The position numbers were made by a program, and so were the translations under genes. Below the pieces are notes generated by a model. That model saw only the letters and a list, made by a program, of their open reading frames with translations, was not told the origin of the DNA and did no database searches. Shown here one piece after another: positions 24,760 to 36,599 of a DNA stretch of 64,000 bases (position 1 is the first letter of the stretch; each line of letters opens with the position of its first letter). This DNA is from Platycnemis pennipes (taxonomy: Eukaryota > Arthropoda > Insecta > Odonata > Platycnemididae). The stretch lies in NCBI GenBank assembly GCA_933228895.1, contig OW121847.1, positions 89,259,656 through 89,323,655 on the forward strand, written 5' to 3'.

Positions 24760-25460
24760 ACAAAATTTTGGTAGTAGCTGCTGATGTGAACCAAAAAACA
24801 TTCGGAGATTGGAATCAAATTCAGGCAGATTATTTAAAAATGTATTCTCCACAGAATTTGAATAACGCCGATCAAACAGGACTTCAACCTCTCGACTGCA
24901 GAACACTTGATGTTCAAATTAATGCCTTCAACTGTGGTAAAAGAAGTAAGGAACGTATGACAATTCTTCTCTGCATTAACATGTACTGTCCGACAAAGTA
25001 AATCCCTCGTAGCCGGAAAGTCACCCCGACCCCGTTGCTTTAAGGACATTAATTCTTCTAAAATCCTTCTCGGCAATTATGATTTTAATAAAAAAGCTTG
25101 AATGACATCTGAGTCATTCATACGATGGCTATTAGTATTTGACACAAGAATGGGTGGTAAAAATAGAAACGTTGTTTGTTTATTGATGATCGTCCTGTGT
25201 AACCAAAAGTTGAATACACAGGAGGGAGAACAAGAGCTATAGTCTTACTTCCACCTTATTCAACCAGTATGTTGCAGCCACATGACCAAGGCATCATCAC
25301 ATAGTAAAAACATCACTAGAGCGTATTTAAGTTTCTTGGTGAGCAAACTGGAACTATAAACACAATTAGAATGAAATTGACCGTATTAGATATCATGTGT
25401 GCCATTGTTATCAACCAAACGTCACCAAAGACATCACATCCTGCTTTACGTATGCCAAAT
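24760..25460 (+). pseudogene. pogo/Tigger-type (CENP-B-like) transposase fossil
   Basis: The frame from 24768 contains LNNADQTGLQPL and GKRSKERMTILLC, matching the NADETGL and GKKSKERIT blocks of pogo/Tigger DDE transposases. The Asp of NADQTG is the first catalytic residue. After a stop, GKSPRPRCFKDIN and FDTRMGGKNRNVV continue the domain. A frameshift then gives LFIDDRPV (second Asp) and LLPPYSTSMLQPHDQGII (third Asp). All three catalytic Asp positions are visible but lie in different, interrupted frames. The helix-turn-helix DNA-binding part and the inverted repeats were not found. Confidence 0.85.
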
Positions 25461-27960
25461 TTTCAGAAAGTCGATTATAATTATATAAGGTAATAAAAAT
25501 GAGTATGGAGATATTGTGGAACCTGATGGCTGGAGAGTGGTAGAGCGTCATTTTGGGAATTGTGAATTCATAACTTTGTCAAAATTGATGTGTGTGACAA
25601 GGATCACTCAAGGATCTGATAAATGATGCACTTTTTCAGATAAAGACTTCAGTGAGAAAATATTGATTCAAGCTGAGAATCAGAACTGGATACTGTTCAT
25701 GTAAAAGAATGACTTGTTCAATGAAACTGTGATCGAAATACTTTTGAACTTTCTAATGTAATATTTACAAATCCTCTACTAGTGGCGGTAGTTTCATTAC
25801 CTGGAACCGGCGACATGTAAAATTATTTGTTACCAATGATAATTTTATTACGACGCTCCATCATTAATGAATATTAATGTTTATAAATTGTGCTCTAAAC
25901 AGTTATGGACTGTTTTCGTTCGCAGTCCTCTATAAATATACAGTATGTCGTCTGCAGAAGCATTTATGCAGTATTTATCGAAATAACTGTCTCAGCAGTT
26001 GAATACATTCAACATGAACCTACAAATTTAAAAATAATGATTACGCTTTACCCAAATTGAATTGACATTTGAAAAAATGAGGGTCATAGATACACATTTT
26101 TTCAACATTGTTATGCGTTAATTATGACAATACAACATGACGGTAGGTAATAAAAATGTATTGACTTTTGAATACCTTGAGGCTATTGGAAAGTAAATAG
26201 CTATCAAGGCTGACTGCCAATGAAATTTGTTCGAACTTTGCTCGAACTTGCTGTCTACTCTGTACCCAGAATATTAATAAATAACATAGTGAGTGAAAGG
26301 AGGAGGGGAGATTCAAGTTCAAGTAGTTCAAGTGATTTCCAAGAGACTTTGGTTACGGAGAATCAATCATTCATCAAAATTAGGTCCACAATGCGGAGAG
26401 CATCTTGACCGATTACTCTCGGTAAACTTTTTTCGAATATAAACTTTGTAATACATTAAAGAGTCGTGTGGAAGAATTTCGATTGATGGCATTTATATCG
26501 CCATACTATATTTGAAAAATATACTTCGATTACCCCTTCCATCTAGCACCATTGAAAACAACAAAGGTTAAGTTTGATGGAATACACATAGTAAAATCAT
26601 TCTCTTCAAGGATAATATTATATTTTCGAAAAACTCGAAATTAAAACCGTGGATGTTAAAGGGAGATGTAAATACGTTCATTGTTGAGGAAAAGTTATTA
26701 ATAAACACAGCGATACTGGATGGATATATTGAGAATCTCAAGCATGACGCCAAATACCCCTAATGCTACTTAGGCGAAGAAATATTTCTCGCGCATGAAA
26801 ATTACGTCCCGCGAGTGAACGGAAGACATTCTTACGCCATAGAGTGCACCATATGAAAAGAAGGAGACGGGACGATTCCCTCGAGGGTTAAAAGGGTTTT
26901 TACGTCCGGAATGCAAATTGGACCGAAGAGGATAAAGGAGCATCAAATCGAAGAGATAAACTGGGCAGAGGGGAGGGTTTTGACCCAATTCTCGAGGGGT
27001 GAAATGTCACAGAATATCACACACGGGATGGACCCTAAGGGAGGTCGGTCTCTTCAGAGGGAAAAACACAGAATAGGAGGGAATGGGACGCCCTCGTATG
27101 GTCATGGCTGCAGCACTGGAGTCAAGACAATGGCGAATGCGAGATGTCCTTGAGATAATGGACACAAAGAGGATTAACTTAGGGGTGGAAGCTGGACGCT
27201 TGGGCATAGAAGCAAAAGGGTGGGAAAAAGCGTTCCATAAAATTCATCTTAAATCACAGCGACCCATATGTAACCTCTGAATTCGAGGAGTTTTACCATG
27301 AATAGGGTAAATTTGGGCCAGCGCTGACTTCAATCTCTCGAAAAAATCCTCGGATAAATTAAACGCAAGTGGCTAATATGCGTGTATTTGCCAACTGAAG
27401 AATTGAACAAGGAGATCTATTCGTTACGGACACTACAGCAAAGTCCTTTCAATCCGATGACTCTAGTTTAAATCCCAGAAGCGGCAGAGGTTTTGCAGTG
27501 GACTACCTGCCTTTTCTTGGTACTTAGAGTGCACTTTAAACACAGTACTCCGTTTCTCGCAGTCACTGGACGTTATTTTGGATCTCCTGGTGCCTTTTGA
27601 TAAGAGGTAGTTCATTCAGAAGCCGGATATGTCTCCAACCTTCCTCCCAAGCCTGATAAATTCTTATTTCTAACTTAATTCCCAAGTTTTTTTAATGGAC
27701 CAGCACGTGAACTCGGCTTTCGGTCATCTTCAATAAGTGTTCTGTTTCATTTTCTTTATTTGAAACCATATTTTTAGAATGTTCATAATTTTCATGAATA
27801 GTCTTCATAGATGGATTTCATACAATTTCACTTAGTCATGATCATAGTTTCGTGCGTAGAGACAGAAAGAAGTAGGTACATAGTAATGTCAAGACATTAA
27901 TGAGTAAGATAGACATGCACACTAATTACAATTATAACACGGGGAATATAATTTCTTGAT
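25461..27960. other. Unannotated AT-rich DNA
   Basis: No recognised feature. Around 26900-27280 short frames on a GA-rich strand match no family. Confidence 0.45.
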
Positions 27961-27962
27961 CA

Positions 27963-28045
27963 TCTACACTGATTACAACTTTCGACTGGAATCCGAACCC
28001 TTGTCATAGTAAAGGTGAAGGCTGCAGGGTAAGAGATTTTTGCTC
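27963..28045 (-). repeat. tRNA-like SINE head (weak, minus strand)
   Basis: The minus strand has a B box GGGTTCGGATTCC (27984 down to 27972) and a vague A box (ACCGAGCAAAAATC). The rest does not fold as a tRNA. Confidence 0.25.
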
Positions 28046-31004
28046 GGTAAGTGTTTCACGTCTCTCACGTGCATAAGTATTTATTTTCAGCCACTAAAAT
28101 AGTTTACCTCAATAAAATTTACAAGTCAATTTTTATTACGAATTTGATCAAAACAATAAAATCAGATAGAATCAAAATTTGAATTCCTCACTTGATTGAT
28201 AGATGTCATGGTTGGCTAGAACACAAACACGTAGTGACTTCCACAAAATTTGTGAGAAGTGGGAAGAAGGAGTGGGTAACAAGGGGGATGGGTTGTGGAG
28301 AGTGACGTCATTCACGAGGTGATTTGAATTCCTCACAAGGCCGAACAACCGGTGCTCACAGGCGTCCATCTTCCACTTCTTCGCCATGCAATGCAATATC
28401 CTTGGTTCAAAGTCAATCAATGTCTAAACTCGAGTGAATAAAATTCGAAAGGCAATGAGTTGTCCTCATTGTGTCGTCACGTCTTACGTTCCTTTGTTCT
28501 TAAATTTTTCAAATTTCGTCCCGTGTGGACAGCATAATATATTAACCAACCAATCCAATCAGACATGAGAAGCAAATGCAGTTATCCCTTAACCAGGTCA
28601 AAAACAAAATTATCTGCCCATAGTCTCCAGCTGGTGGTCCCAAAATCCCTGTTAAGCCAAACATTTGTTTTTCTTCACTCGATTTTCATTTATAGAGAGT
28701 ATTATCCAATACCTTTAACGGGTACGGCGCACTAAATCCAGCTAAGATTTTCCCTCAGGACTCATTGACGGAAACACCAACTATGTGGAAGTTTCTCACA
28801 ATGCGTGTGAAGCAAACCGCTTTGGAAGTAGAAGACATGCAGGTGTAAAATAAGACCTGCCGAAGATCGATGTAGGTGCGATTGAGAAACTTGATAAAAC
28901 TATTTTTTCGTAAAATATTTCTCCAGTACATCCAGTAAAAGACGGGTTTTCAGTAACTTAAGTTGTATTCACCCCTTAATCCCCTTCTCAAAAAAGAAAA
29001 GAATTTTTATTTGATACGCTTGACTCAACCACCGAAAATACACACTTGGCGTAGTTAGTGATTGGTGCGCGGCTTGTGTAACGTGCAACTTACATGTTGC
29101 GTAAACTCCCTCGAGGATTAAGATGGTACTGTGGCCACACATTTCAGCGAAGCCGCCGTGATTAAGTGCGCATTTCATGGTTTGATGGTCCCTTCTGCTT
29201 GCTTCTCGCAGTTTTCCGGGTTCCAATGAGTCCATGCGCTGAATTTGACGGAACGGGGAAAATAAAGCTGGCGTATCAAAATACCTGAAACTACGTTAGA
29301 ACTAAAATTTTCCGACCGAGCATCCGGCAAGGCAAAGCGGATTGGAATATAACTGAATGCGCAGATAATTGTGTTAGTCCTTTAGCGTCAACCCGCCTAA
29401 TGTTACCAGAAAATCAACAGAATTGTAAGGCAAATCCACACGTAAGTTAAGTATTTGCATCATAATGACTACTTATTCCATTGATTCAGTAAAACCTCTT
29501 GCTTTATATGCCGAAATGTGATTTTCCGAAGGATTGTACATAAAATCATTAAATAGCATCTGTATGTTGCCTTATATGTTACCATAAGACATAAAAAATA
29601 GTAAAAAGCACACTAGAAAGAAAACACAATCCCTAAGTCTTGAGATAGAGAGCTTCCCAATTGGATACCGGAGAATTAAAAAGGAATGAACACATACGCA
29701 GCAATATTGGCATTAGTAATGTCGAAAATATATTATAAATTTCATACAATAAACTAAAAATAAGCACACGACGTACATACATCCTAAATCTTCAGGGTAA
29801 ATCCTCATGTTAATGCTTACATTCATCAAATCATTCGAATTAGTTTACATGCTATTTGTTACCAACGTTTCACATCTAGTTCAGTGTCAGTAAATTTCTC
29901 ATTAATTTTTAAGACATCGATTCTGAAATTTTTCTGCAAGTAATTCAAAGAGGAGAATTTATTCAATTTATTCACAAGGGGCATGGAATGAGACTGCTGG
30001 GGGGAGGAAGGGGAAAATTCTCCTTTTAACCTCCACTTTCCCTTCATTTTATTCTAATAAAGTCGCTGAAACGTCTCTTTAAACGTTTTTAAAGTAAGTT
30101 ATCGCATTATTGGCACACAAAGGGAAAGCAAAATGTATTCCAGAGAAAAGTACCAAAAAGAAGCCTTGGGAGGAGATTAATATTCATTATAATCACATTT
30201 AAGGTCATCACTATGATAATCCCTAATACCCACCCTTAAAAAGAGTTTGCGAGTGAATTAGAAGCGAAAGAGAAAAATTCCGGATATGATAATGCACATT
30301 ATGCTAGGTTACAATGAATATTGGTTCATACAAAAGGTAATATTGAGAGATTTTCAAAAAGTTAAATCGAGAAAAATATAAAAGAAATGACAGAGGCATT
30401 TTATGCTGAGGTAATTATGGTGATGGTCCAATGAAAGGCAAAATACTCCGAGAGGAGGAAGTAGAATTTAGCGTGGACAGGACAGGAAGATGGATAGTAG
30501 CTCACCCAAGAATCATAATGTAGACCTAAAGGAATCTGTCAGAAGAAACAATGATTAGATATGTAATTAAAGGATGCTTACACTAACTGAGAATAAATTG
30601 AAGGTCTACATAAAATGCTTGATAATATTTACTTGAAAAGGAGACGTACTTCGCTTGCATCTCTTTCAATTCATTCCAAATTTCAATTCATTCCAACCCA
30701 ATGAGAGAATTGGAGAAATTACGCACGTACACATAAAGCTATTTAGTGTATGTTCCGAGGGAGTACTCACTTTTAATCATTATGCATAAATAACCACACT
30801 TAAACATCTTAGAAGCTTTCATTGAGTTATAAGCCATCAAAATTTACAGGTAATGGCACAAAAGCCATGCTCTCTACACTGACACCATAGTATTGATGGC
30901 AGATGGAGATAAAGCGTATCATGAGGGAAATCGAAGAGATGAAGTGCAAAAAAAGAAAGTAAAAGTTTTTCTAATTTTCGATAAATAGTCATAAAAAGGA
31001 TTTA
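28046..31004. other. Unannotated AT-rich DNA
   Basis: Nothing recognised; all frames are below 90 codons and without family resemblance. Confidence 0.5.
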
Positions 31005-31205
31005 CCCCGCCGGCTCCGGTGGCGGCAGGGTAAATCCCTCGCCTGTTGATCCCAGGATCGCGGGTTCGAATATCGCCCGGGGAGGATTTTCACTTTCCGG
31101 GGAATGGATGTTTATAATGTCAAATCTATTAATTGGAAGAGAGGGCTTTTAGTCCTGACATTCGCAGATTAAAATAAGACAAAAATTGATAAATAAAATA
31201 ATAAA
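31005..31205 (+). repeat. tRNA-derived SINE
   Basis: The head carries an A-box-like TGGCGGCAGGG (about 31020) and a strong B box GGGTTCGAATAT (about 31060). A body follows, ending in an AT-rich tail made of AAATAAAATAATAAAA-type units. Head, body and A-rich tail in this order are the normal SINE plan, moved by LINE enzymes. It is the best SINE in the window. Confidence 0.6.
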
Positions 31206-32429
31206 AAGTATATCAAAAATAATAAATCACTCTTTAAGTTAGTGTGACGATCTGTTTGTGCACTTTTCTTAAAACCATTTCATTCGTTTACAAGCCTCCG
31301 AGTTTCCAATTGCAAAACTGACTCTAATTTTGTTAATTTCATTCCTATGGTATGTTTTAAGCGCCTATTATGTATCTCCGGTTGTATCGGATACATTTTT
31401 ATTCAATTAAATTTCATGCAAGTAATCCATAATCTTTGGAGTCCATTTTATAATATATCTAAATAAGGAGGGCACTAGTATCTAGTGATTCACACCATCA
31501 TAAACTTCATGTCTGTTGCGGCCATATTCGTTATCTTTAACTCAATCCATTTAGAGTAAAGCCAGACATATTTCTCAGAATGAGGCTATGAGATAGCCGA
31601 TCCTTTTGCTAAAAAAATAGACAAGAGCACTGTAGTCATGAACTAAATCCTTTTAGGAAGGAGCACCGAGTATAATTCAGGATAAATTAAGTCTACTTTA
31701 CGTACGATCACGGCCCCAAATGCACTACGCGCGTGGAACGCGAAGAATTAATTGAGTTCAGGGATACTCCATTCTTAGAGACGCCTCATGAGGCTCGGTG
31801 CTATTAATTATTTGCCACTCTACTCACTAAGCAATCCACAAGGTTCCAGATCCTCCCTACACCTTATTTCTCCACGCTAAATTCACGTGGGATGGAGAGC
31901 ATGCTGTATAGCCTAGATAATGAAGAAAATAGGTCGCGGCCCATCCGGAAAGGAAATACATTCATTTCTCAAATTCCACTGGGGAAAAAAATAATAGCCG
32001 AAGGGCGAGGTTTGATATTCCACGAAATTAGCTCGCGAAAATCATGGAGATACTACGTATTTCGGAGTTTTTTTAATTGATAATAAATTAAAAAACATAA
32101 TAAAACATCGACTCATTCATATCACACCTGCGAAGTCTTCCTAAAAATGTGAAGTACCTCATAAAAATGGTCCGATGCGTAGTTGATTAAACTGATTCAA
32201 AATAGGAAAAATAGGCGATTTTCGGGTGACAACACTGAATACCTGACTTTTAGGATCTGACAAAATCTCAATTAAGCTAAAACGCTGCTGGTTCTGCCGC
32301 CTCAAATTGCGACCTTCTAAGCCCCGACGACCTGGAATTATAAAAAATTCACGAGTGAAGCAGGGCTCGAGCGAAACAAGAAATGGCGCGAGCTACAAAA
32401 GTCGAATGAGTGAAAATGACGCGCCCGGT
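31206..32429. other. Unannotated DNA
   Basis: Nothing recognised. A 62-codon frame at 31892-32080 has no family match. Confidence 0.45.
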
Positions 32430-32690
32430 GTATCTAGTACCTAGTGCTATTCAGCGCTCCTTGCCCACTTAGGGGGTCCGCTGCTCACACAATACGGTGC
32501 CGGAGTCAACTCGCAAAAGGCAGTGGAGAGAGGTTTGGAAAGCGTCCCGGACGGCGTCAGCGCGCGGAGAGAACAAAACCTACTCTCCCACGTTTTGGGT
32601 CTGGCTTCCGATGCATGCAGGTTGCGCAGTAAGTTATTCAACTCACGGCCCCGCGCGTGATTACGCTGTTATAATTTCTGCGAGGCCGTA
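32430..32690. other. GC/CpG-rich island
   Basis: GC-rich with frequent CG words (GCGTCCCGGACGGCGTCAGC near 32550) within AT-rich flanks. Frames exist on both strands at once, which argues against reading any one as coding. It may be a promoter island or retroelement debris. Confidence 0.3.
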
Positions 32691-34635
32691 ATTCTATTCA
32701 GGGCAGTAAAGATTAACTTTCTGTGTGCATGATTGACGCGTGAACTCATTCCAGAGTAACAGACCTTGTTTTGTATTCATAAAGCAGTGAAACATAAGCA
32801 ATAATATTCCTTTTCGTTATTGGAGTAGGTATCCGATGATGATTCAAAAAAATTCTGCAATCATGCACAGAGTACTAATCCACGATTTGATAATACTTCT
32901 TGTTTGTTTTTAAGCCGTTCTAGTAACGTTCCGGTATGAGCGTTACAGAATTCCTTAATATGTAATAAATGTTGGCTTCAATGAGGATATATATTAGACT
33001 AGAGTATATTGAGTTTTTCTTCTTGAATAATTCAACTAACAGACACATTAATGTAAAAAGAGATTTAATTTATATAACTGACAAATAAAAATTGAGAATC
33101 TCAAGTGTTGTCCATAAACAATGTTGCCCTCCATGACGACTCATCGTTTTCTTAATTTTAATTAACATCTACATAATTAGTTACTTACTTTACATTCACT
33201 TAATTAATTACTTTGACAGAGCAAGAATATATCAACTGCAGAATTCCCCGACATATTTCGTATTTCGTAACAGTAAGTTGGCCTCGAGTTACTATCTAAT
33301 AACTGTGTAAAGTGACGGGCCCAAATGCCAAGTAAATGCTATACCTAGTAGGATATTCTCATAGTGGATCAAAAAGGGTGATGATTATAGAAAAAGTTAT
33401 GGAAGATCATTAGAAGTAAAGTAAGTAAATTGAGATAACTCAGCTTTCTTAATATATTTTTTTCATCTTTGATGAAATATCCATGCTACTTGTACTATTT
33501 AGAATACGCTTACGAATAGACATTGATGTCCTATAAATGGTACGCCGAGGACCCAGCACTCACGTCTCCCGATGAGAATCAGAGGTTAAGCAATAAGCAG
33601 TCATAGTGCTGGGCATGTTCGAAACACATTCACGTCACTATTTTGGATAAGTATCCCATAGATTGTTGACGATAACGCAGTCGAAGTATTCCATTGGTGT
33701 TGGGATATTTAAAGATAACGGTAAAATTTTTTGTCATCCGTAACTCGATATTGACATACTCAGTAAAAAAAATGGAATTTTACATACTTAATAGCTAAGC
33801 CACATTTATCTTACATATGAGGAGTTAAACCATTTCGGTTCCAACTCAGTGACGCAGTTTGGATACCTAGGTGAAATAAACAGGTTCACCTTAGGAAAGT
33901 GATATCACAGAGTGTTTTGATTATTTGAATATTCGATTGTTTTGCATCCACGCAGAACTTTGCTGCAAACATGCTTAACAATATGCTATCACACTAAGTT
34001 AATAAATATTAGAAATAATAATAACTTGATTATAATTTTCTAAACGTGTGCAACATAATGTTCCCAGCAAATAATGGAGAGTGAGAATCTTAATCTAGCA
34101 GAGAATGGAAACTCGCCATTCATAATCAATAGTGCCAAGTATGTCACACACCATTAGATCGCTGTGATATTATCTTTGCAGTTGGAACACCTAAAACCTA
34201 ACAGTACTGCTACCTACTACCAATAGGCTCCTCAGACCCAGCGGGAGGGCGTTAGAATTGAATTGGAAGAGAAAGATGAATGGGTAATAAGCCTGCACTT
34301 AATGAAAAGAGCCTAGTGGTGCACATTTTTACTTCTCGCCTGACGGACTGAGCACTGAACTTGGAACGCTCTCCACGTGGTAATAAAGTGGGTAATCCAT
34401 ATGACTGAAATGTATGGTAATTGGAAACCAAATGCAAAAATAGCGCGAAAAAAGCGCCAGTAGGAAACCAGTTTTCCTTACCGCCCTCCTTAATAATGCA
34501 GAAAACATTTCCAGCAAAACAGACCTCACTTAAAAGGAAAATTATTACTATTATATCGACTATCATTAGATATTCCAGTCATCTTGGATCTTATTAGAAA
34601 TAATTAATTATCATTACGCATTAAATGACCATTTT
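32691..34635. other. Unannotated AT-rich DNA
   Basis: At 33540-33625 the words CTCCCGATGAGAATCAGAG and GGTTAAGCAATA recall the internal promoter of 5S rRNA (CCGATCACCGAAGTTAAGCAA type), so a decayed 5S-derived SINE is possible. Nothing else was recognised. Confidence 0.3.
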
Positions 34636-35000
34636 CATATCATCATGGGTCAACAATCTAGGATTGGTTTGGCGCAGCCCTCCACTCGATTCTTCTATCG
34701 GCCAACCTCTTCATATTAACGTAATTACTCTCTTTCACATAATTCACGACCTGAACTGTTCTACATAACTCATACGAGGCCTGTGTTTTCCATTCTTCCC
34801 GTTCACTTTTCCTTCGACGATTGTCTTCATCACGCCATCGTGTCTGAAGATATGTCCGATTAAGTTGTTACGTCTTTTTTCCAGAGTTTTCAACAGACTT
34901 CTCTTTTCTGCCACTCTTCTAATGACTTTTCTTGCCACTTGGTCGATCCATTTTATTTTCATCATTATGGTGGCACCATATTTGCATGCATTTTCATATG
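34636..35000 (-). pseudogene. LINE family A 3' end
   Basis: The minus strand encodes MMKIKWIDQVARKVIRRVAE, KRSLLKTLEKRRNNLIGHIF and MKTIVEGKVNGKNGKHRPRM, followed by the GAT-rich terminus near 34640. Same block and orientation as the copy at 20515, with independent changes. 5' truncated. Confidence 0.8.
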
Positions 35001-35199
35001 CATCCTATAAAATCAATTAAACCACCTCCCTCCATGCTTTCAACCTGCATCATTCTGAACAATTCATGAAATACTAAGGGACGGAGCTTTAAAATTAAAG
35101 GTAGGTTTGTGTTTTCGAGTTTTAATCCTTTGGTTTCTGTCCCGCGGCTTGCGCAACTAGCCCGCGTACAGTGAAGCAGAACCCAAAAAACACGCATGT

Positions 35200-35960
35200 C
35201 AAGGAAGAGAGAGTGTGGGAGAGCTTGAAGGAGGAAAACGAAACAGAGAAATGCTCGGGCGAGAGAAATGCATGATGAAGTGCCACCCAACATGTCACCA
35301 TTCATTTCCTCCAACGTTCTCAACCTTCCTCGAGAAGATACACCTCCCAGCTCCCTCTCCTCCTTTCATATCGATCGCCACCCACCCTATTGTCCACGCA
35401 CCCGGATGAGAGGAGGTACGGAGAGACAGAGAGAAACAGAAAGAGGGTGAGAGAGAGGAAAGAAAAAAAAAGAGGCATAGACAGGGATGCACAAATGGCC
35501 ACACTAGAGAGAGGGAGAAAATATGTCCACTCAATACGAACTTGACACACAAAAGCGCGCATGAAATGCAGATGAACACCCGAATTATAGAGAGAGGGTG
35601 GGGAGTAGGTCCTACGAAGGGGACGTTGGGGTTAGAAGGGAGGGAGAGTGTTCAGCGTGGAGTGGGTTCAGAGGGGAGGACGGGTGTTCGCGGCCGCTAC
35701 TGCGGCAAAGCCAACGGATGGGATGGATGAAAAAAATAAGGGGACAAAAGAGCTTAGGAGATATAGTAAAAAAAACAGTCCCCCCGATGCGTATCCGCCC
35801 GAAAAGAACCAAGAGTGGGCGGGGTGGGGTGGGAGTTGAATAAAAGCCGAGAGGAATTGAAAAATGAGAACAGGAGTGAGGAATGGTGGGGGGTATGAGG
35901 GGAGCGGAGGAAGGCAAATTCACACACAAACACACACATATCTACTCGCCTTTTTCCCCT
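35200..35960. repeat. Purine-rich tract and (CA)n run
   Basis: GA-rich runs (GAGAGAGGG, AGAGAGGGAGAAAA) extend from about 35200 to 35900, and a CACACACAAACACACACATA microsatellite lies at 35920-35940. The frames on both strands (Arg/Gly-rich or Ser/Leu-rich) reflect composition. Confidence 0.65.
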
Positions 35961-36526
35961 TCGTGTGTCTAGGTGTGCGACTGCATGAAGTTATCCATAC
36001 ACGCATGTGCACTCATAAATATGTACTCACGTTCGAGTCAGTCCGCGCATCAACTTTTGCATTAAAAAAAAAGTCCATGCGTGTAATATCCCCGTGGGCA
36101 TACGGTATTGGTACGAACGTATAATTATGCTTGACTCCTTTTTTTAAAGACGATTCATATTTCGCATGCTTACACGGACAATCATCTAAAAGGGATAGTA
36201 CGAATTTGACTTATATTCAGAAATAATAACAAACAGATCATGCGAAAAGTGACCAATACGAGTACGGGGAAAATACGCGTTCACAGGAATATTCAAATGA
36301 AGATTGTGTAAAGAAATATGTGAAATCCAGTGCGCAACAAATATAGGTTGAGTCAATTCTCAAACCATACTGACACCGTAACATTAAGTTAATTGCCCCA
36401 AGACATGCATTACACTTACGAAGCAGGATTACATTTTTAAGGTGCTCCAAATGCTTAGTTTATATCTCATCGTCTAACTTAACTCAATCATAAGCTTAAT
36501 CCAGAGAATATCACAATAACTCATAC
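35961..36526. other. Unannotated DNA
   Basis: Nothing recognised. Confidence 0.5.
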
Positions 36527-36597
36527 TCGAGGTAGGATTTGAGCCCGTGACATTCGGTTCGTCACACTGACGCTTGACCAACCTTACCACTGTGACC
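36527..36597 (-). repeat. tRNA-like SINE head (minus strand)
   Basis: The minus strand reads GGTCACAGTGGTAAGGTTGG (A-box region), then GGGCTCAAATCCTACC (B-box region) at tRNA-like spacing. No CCA-end context or clean acceptor stem is present, so a SINE fragment is favoured. Confidence 0.4.
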
Positions 36598-36599
36598 GG

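Noticed and set aside
31005..31100. Functional tRNA gene
   Set aside because: The A and B boxes are good, but the arms do not pair as a cloverleaf and an AT-rich SINE tail follows. The other tRNA-like heads fail in the same way.
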